Source of the DNA: Bradyrhizobium frederickii | GTDB taxonomy: Bacteria > Pseudomonadota > Alphaproteobacteria > Rhizobiales > Xanthobacteraceae | NCBI RefSeq assembly: GCF_004570865.1 | Contig: NZ_SPQS01000002.1 | Coordinates: 186,001 to 250,000, forward strand | Length of the DNA stretch: 64,000 nt | Direction: 5' to 3' | Part shown: in pieces, positions 1 to 9,273 of the stretch | Numbering within the stretch: the first letter of the stretch is position 1 | Layout of the letters: each line of letters opens with the position of its first letter | Position numbers and translations under genes: made by a program | Notes under the pieces: model-generated | The model's input: only the letters and a program-made list of their open reading frames with translations | Databases searched by the model: none | What the model was told of the DNA's origin: nothing

Positions 1-188
1 AGTTTATTAACTCAGTCGCGCTCACGTTGCATCAAAGGCACAATGCGTGTTTTTGCTTCGAATAGCGCGCTCCGTCGTTGTCGAGCTCACCTGCGTCATC
101 TACCGTAACAATCGATAACACTTCGCAATCCGCGTGGAACCGCGGTCTCCGGCTTGTGGAGCGGCAATCGTCGAGAGGCTGAGGTACG

Positions 189-2906
189 ATGCGCGAATGC
201 ATTGGGGCTGTGCTGGTTCGAACTCAATCGGACCAGATGAAGAGAATGAGTCCGCGTGAAACTCGTCGATCGCCTAAGCCCATTGGACTTTACCGTCTGC
301 TGCTGATGAGCGTCTCGGTGGCCATGCTATCGGCGCTGCTGCCGCGATCTGTGGCAGCGCAGGGCTGGAACGGCAGCACGAGTTCCGACTGGACCGTGGC
401 AGCCAACTGGACAGGCGGAATTCTGCCCAGTGCCGGTGCCGCGGCCGGCATCAATACAGTGTCCCCCAATCCGACCATCCTCGGCGTTAGCGGTGCTGCG
501 TCGGCTGCGGTGGGCAGCTTCGGCGTCGCTCAGTCATCTGCAACGTCCGGCAGCCTCACAATTCAGAACGGCAGCACGCTGACGAGCGGCGGCACCCTGT
601 CTTCGGTCGGTTCGGGCACGGCAGGCACCGGCATCGTGACGGTGACCGGCGCCGGATCGCGGTGGATCGTATCCAGTACGACGTTCATCATCGGCAATGC
701 CGGCAACGGCACACTCAACATTGCGGACGGAGCGACCGTCGTCGCCCAGAACGGGATGAGGCTCGGAAACCTTGCCGCAGGTTTCGGCACGCTCAACATC
801 AGCGGCGGTGGCGTCCTGGAGACAACCGGTCTGGTTGCGGGCGCCGGAGCGCGGCAGATGAACTTTGATAACGCCACTGTCCGGGCATTGGCCAACAGCG
901 CCGCTTTTTTTGGTGGAAGCATCAACCAGATCAATATTGCCGCCGGCGGACTGACGTTCGATACCAATGGGTTCAACGTCAAAACGCTTGGATTCAGCGG
1001 CGTCGGTGGCTTGACCAAGATCGGCGCCGGGACCTTCACGCTGGGCGCCGCCAGTACGTATACCGGCGAAACGGTGATCCAGCAGGGCACGCTTGCGCTG
1101 GCGGGCCCTGCCGGCTCTGCCACTGATGCCCTCGCCAACTCGAGCCGCGTGGTCGCGAACGCAACATTCGATATTTCGGCGATAATAGGTGCCGGCTCGC
1201 ATATTCAGAGTCTGGCCGGCACCGGCACCGTCAACCTGGGCGCCAAAGACCTGATCGTCACCAATGCGAACGATACGTTCGCCGGAGCCATCAACGGCAG
1301 CGGCGGACTGACGCTCGCGAGCGGCACGCAGACGCTGGCGGGGGGCAACACCTACACCGGCGCGACCACGTTGAGCGGGGGCACGCTACGAGCCGGCGCT
1401 GCGGGCGCTTTCAGTGCCGGTTCCGCCACCGTCGCAAACGCTGGCACGACATTAGACCTGAACGGCTTCAATCAGACGGTGGCCTCGCTTGATAACGCCG
1501 GCACCTTGCGGTTCGGCAGCGCGCCGGGGACTACACTGACGGTGACCGGGAACTATGTCGGCAACGGCGGCACGCTTCTCCTCAACACTGCGCTCGGCGG
1601 CGACAACTCGGCCACGGATCGCCTGGTGGTGCAGGGAAACACGTCTGGCTCCTCCACGCTGCGAATCACCAATGTGGGCGGCGCTGGCGCGCAGACGGTC
1701 GAAGGCATCAAGGTGATCGACGTCGCCGGTGCCTCGAATGGGAGTTTCGTCTTGCAGGGCGATTACGTGCTGCAAGGCCAGCAGGCCGTCGTTGGCGGTG
1801 CCTACGCCTATACGCTGCAGAAGAACGGCCTCGGCACGCCGACGGATGGCGACTGGTATTTGCGTTCAAGTCTCATTAATTCGCCGACGTCGCCACCTGC
1901 CGGACCGCTCTACCAGCCCGGCGTTCCCCTCTACGAGAACTATGGGCAGGTGCTGCTCGGCATGAGCCAGGCGCCGAGCTTGCAGCAACGCGTCGGCAAC
2001 CGCTATTGGAACGGCAGCGAGGCGATGGCGCGCGCTGGCATCAACACGGCGCCGACGGCGGATAATTCGTGGACGCAATCTGCATTCTGGGGCCGCGTTG
2101 AGGGCGGTCAGGTCGAGTTGCGGCCTTCGAACACCACGGGTTCGACCTACAATGCCGACGAGATGAAGGCCCAAGTGGGTCTCGACGGCGTTGCGCTCGA
2201 CAACGACCGCGGCCGGTTGATCTTAGGACTCACCGCGCAATATGGCCTGACGACGGCCAGTATCAATTCGTTCTTCGGCAACGGCCGCATCCGTGCCGAG
2301 GGGACGGGGGTGGGAGCGACTGCGACCTGGTATGGCCATGACGGCTTCTATGTCGATGGCCAGGCCCAGACCATGTTCTACCGCAGCGACCTCTCATCGG
2401 CGCTTGTTGGCAGCATGACTCATGGCAATGAAGGCTTCGGCTACACGTTCAGCGTCGAGACCGGCAAGCGGATTTCGGTCGGCAACGGCTTTTCGCTGAC
2501 CCCGCAGGCGCAGCTTTCGTATGCAAAAGTCGGGTTCGATGCCTTCGCCGATCGCTTCGGCGCGCTGGTCTCAATGCAGGATGCCGAGAGCCTGCTCGGC
2601 CGCGTCGGGCTGTCGCTCAATCATCAAAATGTCTGGAACGACGGCTCGGGCATTATCCGCTCCGACGTCTATGCGATCGGCAATCTGCAATACGAGTTCC
2701 TCAATGGCACCAGGATTGACGTCGCCGGCACCGGCTTCGCGAGTGCCAGCGACCGCTTGTGGGGCAATATCGGCGGTGGAGGTAGCTATAGCTGGGCCAA
2801 CGGTCGCTATGCCGTGTTCGGCGAAATCACCTATCGTACGAGCCTCGAAAGCGTTGGCGAGAACCACAGCTACAAAGGCACCGGCGGCTTCCGCGTCACC
2901 TGGTGA
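189..2906 (+). CDS. Autotransporter outer-membrane protein with beta-helix passenger
   Basis: A 905-residue type V secretion protein. An extended signal region with a hydrophobic segment (about residues 35-56, ending near SVAAQG) precedes a Gly/Asn/Thr-rich passenger. The passenger carries two clear autotransporter-associated beta-strand (PATR) units, near residues 270-305 (GGLTKIGAGTFTLG...TYTG) and 370-405 (GGLTLASGTQTLAGG...TYTG). The last 270 or so residues alternate like a 12-strand autotransporter barrel and end in the aromatic residue expected for BAM recognition (RVTW). The start at 189 has a GAGG 5 bases upstream; the in-frame ATG at 237 would give a more usual signal peptide. No protease, lipase or adhesin motif is visible in the passenger, so its surface role (adhesion or biofilm) is only inferred from the family. 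It stands alone. Confidence 0.9.
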   Translation: MRECIGAVLVRTQSDQMKRMSPRETRRSPKPIGLYRLLLMSVSVAMLSALLPRSVAAQGWNGSTSSDWTVAANWTGGILPSAGAAAGINTVSPNPTILGVSGAASAAVGSFGVAQSSATSGSLTIQNGSTLTSGGTLSSVGSGTAGTGIVTVTGAGSRWIVSSTTFIIGNAGNGTLNIADGATVVAQNGMRLGNLAAGFGTLNISGGGVLETTGLVAGAGARQMNFDNATVRALANSAAFFGGSINQINIAAGGLTFDTNGFNVKTLGFSGVGGLTKIGAGTFTLGAASTYTGETVIQQGTLALAGPAGSATDALANSSRVVANATFDISAIIGAGSHIQSLAGTGTVNLGAKDLIVTNANDTFAGAINGSGGLTLASGTQTLAGGNTYTGATTLSGGTLRAGAAGAFSAGSATVANAGTTLDLNGFNQTVASLDNAGTLRFGSAPGTTLTVTGNYVGNGGTLLLNTALGGDNSATDRLVVQGNTSGSSTLRITNVGGAGAQTVEGIKVIDVAGASNGSFVLQGDYVLQGQQAVVGGAYAYTLQKNGLGTPTDGDWYLRSSLINSPTSPPAGPLYQPGVPLYENYGQVLLGMSQAPSLQQRVGNRYWNGSEAMARAGINTAPTADNSWTQSAFWGRVEGGQVELRPSNTTGSTYNADEMKAQVGLDGVALDNDRGRLILGLTAQYGLTTASINSFFGNGRIRAEGTGVGATATWYGHDGFYVDGQAQTMFYRSDLSSALVGSMTHGNEGFGYTFSVETGKRISVGNGFSLTPQAQLSYAKVGFDAFADRFGALVSMQDAESLLGRVGLSLNHQNVWNDGSGIIRSDVYAIGNLQYEFLNGTRIDVAGTGFASASDRLWGNIGGGGSYSWANGRYAVFGEITYRTSLESVGENHSYKGTGGFRVTW

Positions 2907-3132
2907 ATATTGGCCTCTGCGCGCTTCGCGTTCTTAGCCCTGACGTCCAAGTCCGAAATAGGCCCCATAGCGTCGTTTGGTCCGATGCAGCGGTCTGTCT
3001 GGAGTAGCGAAAAGTTGACCCGCCGGCCGAGCTCCGACTTCTCGGTTTTGCCCTTCAGCGACGTCTGGAGATGTCCGCTTTTCCGCCGCCGTTAGAGGCA
3101 TTGCGCGGCCAGCCGCGTAATGAGTACACGGC

Positions 3133-3579
3133 CTAGCTCAACGCGGCCGAGAGCTTGTGCATCACCCGGTCGAGCACCTTCACCTCCTCGGCGGTCAGCA
3201 CGCCGAGCAGCTCGGTCTCCCGCGCCAGCGCGAAAGGCACGATCTTGCGATAGAGCGCGCGGCCGGCCGGGGTCAGCGCGACGATCAGCTCGCGCCGATC
3301 GTCTGGATGATGCTTGCGACTCGCGATGCCGCGCGACTGAAGTCCCTGGACGGCGCGGCTGACCTGCATCTTGTCGAGCGTCGTCAGCGGACCGATCTCC
3401 TTGGTCGCGATTTGCGGGCGTACGCCGAGGATCGCAAGCACGCGCCATTCCTGCCGCGTCAGCGCAAAGCGTTCGGAATAGACCTCGGCAACCGCCAGCG
3501 ACACCTGTTCGGCGAGCCGCGCCAGCCGGTACGGAAAATATTGCTGCAAGTCGAGCTCGCCACCATCCTGCGCCGTCAT
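3133..3579 (-). CDS. MarR-family transcriptional regulator
   Basis: A 148-residue winged-helix regulator of normal MarR length. The core runs LTRQEWRVLAILG, then the recognition-helix region (TLDKMQVSRAVQGLQSRG) and the wing (HHPDDRRELIVALTPAGRAL). The reading frame is open further upstream, but the ATG at 3579 is chosen because it has a GGGAAG ribosome site and fits the family length. It is divergent from the VOC/flavin monooxygenase operon that starts at 3750. The common arrangement would be local repression relieved by an aromatic acid or its CoA ester; the ligand is not known from sequence. Family assignment is sure, the target operon is inference. Confidence 0.9.
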   Translation of the reverse strand: MTAQDGGELDLQQYFPYRLARLAEQVSLAVAEVYSERFALTRQEWRVLAILGVRPQIATKEIGPLTTLDKMQVSRAVQGLQSRGIASRKHHPDDRRELIVALTPAGRALYRKIVPFALARETELLGVLTAEEVKVLDRVMHKLSAALS

Positions 3580-3689
3580 GCGCTCAGTCGCTTCCCGGTC
3601 TCGCGCCTCCCCCGAACGTCCCATCACACCATGTCCGCGCCGTAGGTCCACCTGGCGGATTCTTCCGAGCCGGTTGATCCAGATCAAAT

Positions 3690-3749
3690 CCAGGTAATAG
3701 TAACATCTGATACCAATTGCGCAACGGCAAATCCAGGGAGCGAGACATC
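3690..3749. promoter_or_regulatory. Divergent promoter/operator region between MarR and VOC genes
   Basis: The 170-bp divergent spacer is the natural control point for both genes. It contains an AT-richer stretch (GTAATAGTAACATCTGATACC, written here only as a locus at 3693-3713) followed by a perfect 8-bp palindrome TTGCGCAA at 3717-3724, and an AGGGAG ribosome site just before the ATG at 3750. MarR proteins bind such short palindromes near -10 elements, but the assignment is inference. Confidence 0.3.
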
Positions 3750-4292
3750 ATGAAAATCGAGAAGATCCATCACGTCGCCTATCGCTGCGTCGACGCCAAG
3801 GCCACCGTCGAGTTCTACAAGAAGGTCATGAACATGGATCTTCTCGGCGCCATTGCCGAGGACCGGGTGCCGTCGACCAAGGCGCCGGATCCCTACATGC
3901 ACATCTTCCTCGATGCCGGGAACGGCAACATCCTCGCCTTCTTCGAGCTGCCGAACTCGCCGCCGATGGGACGCGATCCCAACACGCCGGACTGGACCCA
4001 GCACATCGCCTTTCAGGTCAAGGATCTCGCCGAGCTCGATGAGGCCAAGGCGCGCGCAGAGGCCGCCGGCCTCGACGTCGTCGGCGTCACCGACCACACC
4101 ATCTTCAAGTCGATCTATTTCCGCGACCCCAGCGGTCATCGCCTGGAGATCGCGGCCTGGACCGCGACACCCGAGCAGATCGATCGCATGAAGTCGGTCG
4201 CCCACGAGATGGTCGAGGAATGGTCGCGCACCAAGCGTCCGCCGCGCCACACCGCCTGGATGCACGAGAAGGAATTCGCGGACGCGCATTGA
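3750..4292 (+). CDS. VOC-family (glyoxalase/dioxygenase-fold) enzyme
   Basis: A 180-residue vicinal-oxygen-chelate protein. Metal-ligand candidates are visible in the family places: His in HHVAYR near the N terminus, His in WTQHIAFQVKDL mid-protein, and Glu in SGHRLEIA near residue 133. The C-terminal tail is hydrophilic. The ATG at 3750 is preferred over an upstream in-frame start because AGGGAG lies just before it. It is first in an operon with a flavin monooxygenase (28-base gap) and a DUF2783 mini-protein, which suggests a role in degrading a hydroxylated aromatic or a quinone-like compound. The substrate cannot be read from the sequence; extradiol dioxygenase, isomerase and glyoxalase are all possible. 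Confidence 0.88.
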   Translation: MKIEKIHHVAYRCVDAKATVEFYKKVMNMDLLGAIAEDRVPSTKAPDPYMHIFLDAGNGNILAFFELPNSPPMGRDPNTPDWTQHIAFQVKDLAELDEAKARAEAAGLDVVGVTDHTIFKSIYFRDPSGHRLEIAAWTATPEQIDRMKSVAHEMVEEWSRTKRPPRHTAWMHEKEFADAH

Positions 4293-4319
4293 TCCTTGGC
4301 CGTGCATCAGGAAGCGAAC

Positions 4320-5957
4320 ATGACGAGCTACATCTATCCGAAGTTCGGTTATCGGCGCTGCCAGGAGCAGGCCGAGGGAATTGTGAAGCGGCATCCGATC
4401 GTAGTGATCGGCGCAGGTCCCATCGGCTTGACCGCGGCGCTTGATTGCGCGGCACGCGGCCAGCCGGTCGTGGTGCTCGACGACAACGACACCGTCTCGA
4501 TCGGCTCGCGCGCAGTCTGCTACGCCAAGCGTCCGCTCGAAATATGGAACCGCCTCGGTTGCGCGGCGCCCATGGTCGGGCGCGGCGTCAGCTGGAACGT
4601 CGGGAAGGTGTTCTTCCGGGACGAGCTGTCCTACCAGTTCGATCTGCTGCCGGAGGCCGACCACCAATGGCCGGCCATGATCAACCTGCAGCAATATCAT
4701 CTGGAGGAGATGCTGGTTGCCCAATGCAGGGCCAATCCGCTGATCGAGCTGCGCTGGAAGCACCGTCTCATCAGCCTCAAGCAGGCCGCCGACCATGCGA
4801 CCTTGGCGGTGGAAACGCCCGACGGCATCTTCACCATGGAAGCGCAATGGGTGATCGCCTGTGACGGCGCCAATTCCGACGTGCGCAAGATGGTGGGTGC
4901 CGAGTTCACCGGACAGTTCTTCCAGGACCGCTTCCTGATCGCCGACGTCGCCATGAAGGCGGATTTCCCGACCGAGCGCTGGTTCTGGTTCGACCCGCCG
5001 TTCCACCCCGGCCAGTCCGTGCTGCTGCACCGGCAGGCGGACAATATCTGGCGCATCGACTTCCAGCTCGGCTGGGAGGCCAATCCCGATGAGGAAAAGA
5101 GGCCCGAGCGGGTGATCCCGCGCATCCGCGCCATGCTCGGCGAGGACACCGAATTCGCGCTCGAATGGGTTTCGATCTATCAGTTCGCCTGCCGGCGCAT
5201 CGACAATTTCCGGCAAGGTAGGGTGCTGTTCGCCGGCGACGCGGCGCATCAGGTCTCGCCGTTCGGCGCGCGCGGCGCCAATACCGGCGTGCAGGACATC
5301 GACAATCTCGCCTGGAAGCTCGCGATGGTGCTGCGCGGCGAGGCGTCGGAAGCGCTGCTCGACAGCTATCACGAGGAGCGTGCCTATGCCGCGGACGACA
5401 ACATCCTGAACTCGACGCGGGCCACCGACTTCATCACCCCGAAGACCAGACCGAGCCGCTATTTCCGTGACGCGGTGCTGGAGCTCGCCCGGCATCACGG
5501 CTTTGCCCGACCGCTGGTCAACAGCGGCCGGCTCTCGACCCCGACCCCTTACCTGACGTCGGCGCTCAACACGCCCGACCAGGACGCGGTGCCGGGAGGC
5601 ATGCGGCCCGGCACGAATGCGGCGGATGCGCCGATTGCGGTGGACGGCAAGCCGGCCTGGTTCCTGCATTGTCTCGGCGACGGCTTCACGGTCGTGGCCT
5701 TCGGCAAGGTGAGCGACAAGACCGAGATCGCGGTCGGGCCGTTCACGGCGAAGCTCATTCTCGTCGGCTGCGATATCGAGGATCCCACGGGTCTTCTTGC
5801 CGAGCGCTACGGCGCTGCGCCCGGGACCACCTATTTGTTCCGTCCCGACCAATATGTCGCCGCGCGCTGGAGTGGCTTCGACGAGGCCAAGATCACACAG
5901 GCGGTGCTGCGCGCCGCCGGCCACGACACCGCCGACCGGACGGAGCTTGCGGCATGA
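4320..5957 (+). CDS. FAD-dependent aromatic monooxygenase (MhpA/PheA class A type)
   Basis: A 545-residue class A flavoprotein hydroxylase. The FAD-binding Rossmann motif GAGPIGL lies near residue 32, the mid-region DG motif is CDGANSDVRK, and the second FAD motif GDAAHQVSPFGARGAN lies near residue 305. A C-terminal thioredoxin-like domain follows, as in 3-(3-hydroxyphenyl)propionate hydroxylase and phenol hydroxylases. The ATG at 4320 is chosen for its AGGAAG ribosome site. The stop overlaps the start of the DUF2783 gene (ATGA), so the two are translationally coupled. A flavoprotein plus a small coupling protein resembles the MhaA/MhaB 3-hydroxyphenylacetate 6-hydroxylase described in Pseudomonas putida; that match is inference, and other phenolic acids are possible. 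Confidence 0.88.
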   Translation: MTSYIYPKFGYRRCQEQAEGIVKRHPIVVIGAGPIGLTAALDCAARGQPVVVLDDNDTVSIGSRAVCYAKRPLEIWNRLGCAAPMVGRGVSWNVGKVFFRDELSYQFDLLPEADHQWPAMINLQQYHLEEMLVAQCRANPLIELRWKHRLISLKQAADHATLAVETPDGIFTMEAQWVIACDGANSDVRKMVGAEFTGQFFQDRFLIADVAMKADFPTERWFWFDPPFHPGQSVLLHRQADNIWRIDFQLGWEANPDEEKRPERVIPRIRAMLGEDTEFALEWVSIYQFACRRIDNFRQGRVLFAGDAAHQVSPFGARGANTGVQDIDNLAWKLAMVLRGEASEALLDSYHEERAYAADDNILNSTRATDFITPKTRPSRYFRDAVLELARHHGFARPLVNSGRLSTPTPYLTSALNTPDQDAVPGGMRPGTNAADAPIAVDGKPAWFLHCLGDGFTVVAFGKVSDKTEIAVGPFTAKLILVGCDIEDPTGLLAERYGAAPGTTYLFRPDQYVAARWSGFDEAKITQAVLRAAGHDTADRTELAA

Positions 5958-6148
5958 TGCTCAATCTGTCACCGAACATCACCGATCGCGACGATTTCTA
6001 CGCCGAGCTGATCAACAGTCAGCGTGACCTCGACGAGGAGCAGGCGCTGCGCATGAACGCCCGGCTGATCCTGTTGCTCGCCAATCACATCGGCGACCGC
6101 AAGGTGCTGACCGAGGCGATCGGCTGCGCCCGCCGGGGCGGCGGTTAG
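5954..6148 (+). CDS. DUF2783 mini-protein, probable coupling partner of the monooxygenase
   Basis: A 64-residue soluble helical protein whose ATG overlaps the stop of the upstream flavoprotein (ATGA at 5954-5957). The body (DFYAELINSQ...RLILLLANHIGD) matches what I know of the DUF2783 family, which typically sits next to this type of FAD monooxygenase. Charged helices and the lack of any signal or catalytic motif suit a protein that modulates the flavoprotein, for example by coupling NADH oxidation to hydroxylation as reported for MhaB. The family call is fairly sure; the function is inference. Confidence 0.8.
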   Translation: MMLNLSPNITDRDDFYAELINSQRDLDEEQALRMNARLILLLANHIGDRKVLTEAIGCARRGGG

Positions 6149-6365
6149 GTCGCGGACACCGGTCTCATCGAGGCTCGTACGAAGCCGCAGGCGGCGCCGG
6201 GTTCCTGTCGCGCGATCTCGCCAGCTGAATGCGGCGCCGAGGTCGCTCGCGTCGAAAAGCCACGGGGGCAAGCCGGAGCACGAGCCGCTCTTCTTGACTT
6301 GGCTCAAGGTGAACTCGGCGAAGTTCGCCATCCTCTCAGGCCACACCAAGGTCGGAGGAAGTCCC

Positions 6366-6821
6366 ATGGTAGGCCGAACCGTTGCCGCAGCGTTGCTGTT
6401 CGCCATCCTGGGCCAGCCAGCTCTGGCTCAATCGCCCGCGGACCATCAGGGCCATCATCCAGGACAGGACCAGGCGCCGGCGTCGCCGCAGTCGAGTTCC
6501 CCTGCAAACCCGTCCGCCGAGCGGCAAGGCCCGACGCGCGGCGGAGATATGATGGGAATGATGGGGCGCGGAATGATGGGCCAAGGAATGAAGGGGCATG
6601 GCGCGACAGGCGGCGATGCCGTGCAGTCGCCGGTCGTCTTCCGCATCATCTTCGCGCTGATGGATGCCGATGGCGACGGGAACGTCTCGTTGCCGGAGTT
6701 TCAGGTCGCTCACGAGCGAATTTTCAAGGCAATGGATCGCGACAAGGACGGAAAGCTCACGTTTGAGGAGATGATGGCGTTCATGCACAGGAGCAAGAGC
6801 CACGTCGCGCCACAGCAGTGA
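6366..6821 (+). CDS. Periplasmic EF-hand protein, His/Met-rich
   Basis: A 151-residue secreted protein. Residues 1-22 are a signal peptide (cleavage after ALAQ). A His-rich patch (DHQGHHPG) and a Met/Gly-rich run (residues 60-78: MMGMMGRGMMGQGMKGHG) follow, then two EF-hand loops, DADGDGNVSLPE and DRDKDGKLTFEE. The start has a GGAGGAAG ribosome site. The stop overlaps the GTG start of the metal ATPase (GTGA), so the two are co-translated. Met- and His-rich periplasmic segments often bind soft or transition metals, so a metal buffer or sensor for the transporter is plausible. EF-hands suggest calcium, though they may bind other divalent ions. Confidence 0.88.
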   Translation: MVGRTVAAALLFAILGQPALAQSPADHQGHHPGQDQAPASPQSSSPANPSAERQGPTRGGDMMGMMGRGMMGQGMKGHGATGGDAVQSPVVFRIIFALMDADGDGNVSLPEFQVAHERIFKAMDRDKDGKLTFEEMMAFMHRSKSHVAPQQ

Positions 6822-9136
6822 GCCGAACCGAAGGGCAGGCGCGCCAGGCCGTGTCGTTTGATCGGGTCCTGCGATGGGCTCTGGTTGCGATCGCAATCGC
6901 GGGGTTGACTGCCGGCATTCTCGCGCGAGCCGCGGGCCGGTCTGATCTGGCCGAGGTCGCGTGGTCGCTCGGCACGGCGCCCGTGATTGCAGGATTGGCG
7001 GTCTCGATCATCCAGGATCTGCTGAGAGGCCGCGTCGGAGTGGACGCGATCGCTCTGCTCTCGATGAGTGCGGCGTTAGCGCTCGGGCAGCCGCTCGCAG
7101 GGGCTGTCGTCGCGCTGATGTACTCCGGTGGCAACGTGCTGGAGGAGATCGCGATCGCACGGGCGGAGCATGATCTGCGATCCCTGGTTGATCGGGCGCC
7201 GCGGCAGGTCCATCGCAAATCCTGTGACCGGATCGAGGATGTTCCGATCGAGGACGTCGCGGTCGGCGAAGAGCTTCTGGTGCAGGCCGGCGAGATCGTG
7301 CCGGTCGACGGTGTCGTTGCGTCGGCTTTTGCCACGATCGACGAGTCCGCGGTTACGGGCGAGCCGATTCCGGTGGAGAAGACGCGCGGAAGCGCCGTTC
7401 TCTCCGGCTCTCTGAATGCGGGTGAGACCTTCCAACTGCACGTGACCGCGCCGGCCAGCGAGAGTACCTACGCGGGCATCGTGCGCATGGTGACTGCGGC
7501 GCAAACGGCGAGAGCGCCCTTTGTGCGGTTGGCCGATCGGTATGCGCTGATCTTCCTGCCGGTGACACTCGTCATCGCCTTTGTGGCATGGTACGTCTCC
7601 GGCGACGTGACCCGCAGCCTTGCCGTGCTGGTGGCGGCGACGCCTTGCCCCTTGATTCTGGCCGCACCCGTGGCCTTTATCGCCGGGGTGGCGCAAGCGG
7701 CCCGCCGCGGCATCCTGGTCAAGGGCGGGAGGGCGCTGGAGGCGTTGGCCCGTGCGCACACGGTGCTATTCGACAAGACCGGGACTCTGACCGTCGGCGG
7801 AGCGCGGCTATTGTCCGTGGAAGTTGCGCCGGGCGAGAATCCGGATGAGGTGCTCGCGCTCGGGGCGTCGCTCGAGCAAGCTTCGCATCACGTGCTTGCG
7901 AAGGCCGTCGTCGCTGCGGCCCTCGCCCGAGGGCTCAAGCTGAAGTCGCCCGATCATGTCAAGGAGACCATGGGTTCCGGCCTTAGCGGCCAGATCGACG
8001 GACGCCAGGTTATGGCGGGCTCGCGAGAGATGCTGCTCTCGCGGGCCGAGCTCTCGCCATGGGAGTTGCGGGCAATTCGTCGTGCCTCGTGGCGCTCGGC
8101 GCTGATCGTCTTCGTCGCGGTGGACGGCCGTCCCATCGGCGCGTTGCTGCTGGCCGACGAATTGCGAGCCGATACACCACGAGCGATCAGGCTGCTGCGC
8201 GATGCCGGCATCGTGCGCATGGTGATGGTCACGGGTGATCGCGCCGCCGCGGCGCAGGCGATCGGGGCCGCGCTCGACCTCGATGCCGTGCTGGCCGATC
8301 GCGTTCCCTCAGACAAGGTCGAGGCGGTGCGTAGCGAACAGCGGCTGCATCCGACCATCATGGTCGGCGACGGCATCAATGACGCCCCGGCGCTGGCCGT
8401 GGCCGACACCGGGATCGCGCTCGGCGCACGCGGTGCAAGCGCCTGCTCCGAGGCGGCAGACGTGGTGATTCTCACGGATCGGCTGGACCGGGTTGGCGAA
8501 GCGATCATCATCGCGCAGCGGTCGCGGCGCATCGCCCTTCAGAGCATCTTCGTCGGAATGGGATTGTCGCTGGCGGCAATGGTCGCTGCCAGCCTTGGCT
8601 GGCTCGATCCCGTCCCCGCCGCGATCGTCCAGGAGGTGATCGATGTCGCCGTCATTCTGAACGCGCTGCGCGCGCTCAATCCGCCCCTGGTCAGGACTGG
8701 TCCGCGCCTCAGCGCGGAGCAGGGGCTGACATTGCATCACGATCATCAGGCCCTGCTCAGGGATCTCGACCGCTTGCGCCAGATCGTCGATGCCCTGGAC
8801 GATGCGGCCCCCGAATCCGTCGCTGCCTTGATCGGCGAGGCCCTCCGCCTGGTCCAGGGCAGCGTCGTGCTGCACGAACGCGAGGATGAGGACAGCGTCT
8901 ATCCGAAGCTCACGGAGGTGCTGCGCGATCGCCACGGGCTCTCTGCCATGAGCCGTGCACATCGCGAGATACTGCATCTCGCGCGGCTACTGGCCCGGAT
9001 TGCGGAGGATCTGCCGTCGGAGAAGATCGACCGCTACCTTGTTCGAGACGCTCAGCGCGTGATCGAGGCGATCGAAACGCTGGTGCGCATGCACACGGCC
9101 CAGGAGGAGGATATCTACGAGGCCGTGGCGGCATAG
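6818..9136 (+). CDS. P1B-type metal ATPase with C-terminal hemerythrin domain (P1B-5-like)
   Basis: A 772-residue inner-membrane P-type ATPase. The phosphorylation motif DKTGTLT has its Asp at residue 319; the TM4 metal motif is TPCP (275-278); the hinge is GDGINDAPA; the late membrane motif QEVIDVAVILNALR suits the P1B-5 group rather than Cu (CPC) or Zn classes. Actuator loop ESAVTGEPIPVEK is present. There is no N-terminal HMA domain. Residues about 635-772 form a hemerythrin/HHE domain (HHDHQ at 640, HEREDED, HTAQEED). The same architecture is known from the Sinorhizobium Nia Ni/Fe exporter. Start is GTG overlapping the EF-hand gene. Likely Fe(II), Ni or Co export coupled to O2- or iron-sensing by the di-iron tail. 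Confidence 0.92.
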   Translation: MSRTEGQARQAVSFDRVLRWALVAIAIAGLTAGILARAAGRSDLAEVAWSLGTAPVIAGLAVSIIQDLLRGRVGVDAIALLSMSAALALGQPLAGAVVALMYSGGNVLEEIAIARAEHDLRSLVDRAPRQVHRKSCDRIEDVPIEDVAVGEELLVQAGEIVPVDGVVASAFATIDESAVTGEPIPVEKTRGSAVLSGSLNAGETFQLHVTAPASESTYAGIVRMVTAAQTARAPFVRLADRYALIFLPVTLVIAFVAWYVSGDVTRSLAVLVAATPCPLILAAPVAFIAGVAQAARRGILVKGGRALEALARAHTVLFDKTGTLTVGGARLLSVEVAPGENPDEVLALGASLEQASHHVLAKAVVAAALARGLKLKSPDHVKETMGSGLSGQIDGRQVMAGSREMLLSRAELSPWELRAIRRASWRSALIVFVAVDGRPIGALLLADELRADTPRAIRLLRDAGIVRMVMVTGDRAAAAQAIGAALDLDAVLADRVPSDKVEAVRSEQRLHPTIMVGDGINDAPALAVADTGIALGARGASACSEAADVVILTDRLDRVGEAIIIAQRSRRIALQSIFVGMGLSLAAMVAASLGWLDPVPAAIVQEVIDVAVILNALRALNPPLVRTGPRLSAEQGLTLHHDHQALLRDLDRLRQIVDALDDAAPESVAALIGEALRLVQGSVVLHEREDEDSVYPKLTEVLRDRHGLSAMSRAHREILHLARLLARIAEDLPSEKIDRYLVRDAQRVIEAIETLVRMHTAQEEDIYEAVAA

Positions 9137-9273
9137 GCGTTCGCCGTGCCGCACGCTGACGGGCATCAGGAGCTGTTCGCGATGCGATGATGAAGGTCGC
9201 ATGTGCATTCCGCTTCGCAACTTGCTCTCGTAGCCTTTCCCTGTAATCTGCAACAAGAAACAGGAAGGGATCG

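Noticed and set aside
3684..5924. 746-residue open frame on the minus strand across the VOC and monooxygenase genes
   Set aside because: It mirrors the coding frame of the plus-strand genes, is rich in Arg/Gly/Asp and has no recognisable domain; the plus-strand proteins have full motifs.
6270..6330. TTGACT-CTCAAGG region as a MerR-type promoter
   Set aside because: The dyad is incomplete and the spacing to a -10 is not the 19 bases expected; no MerR gene nearby.
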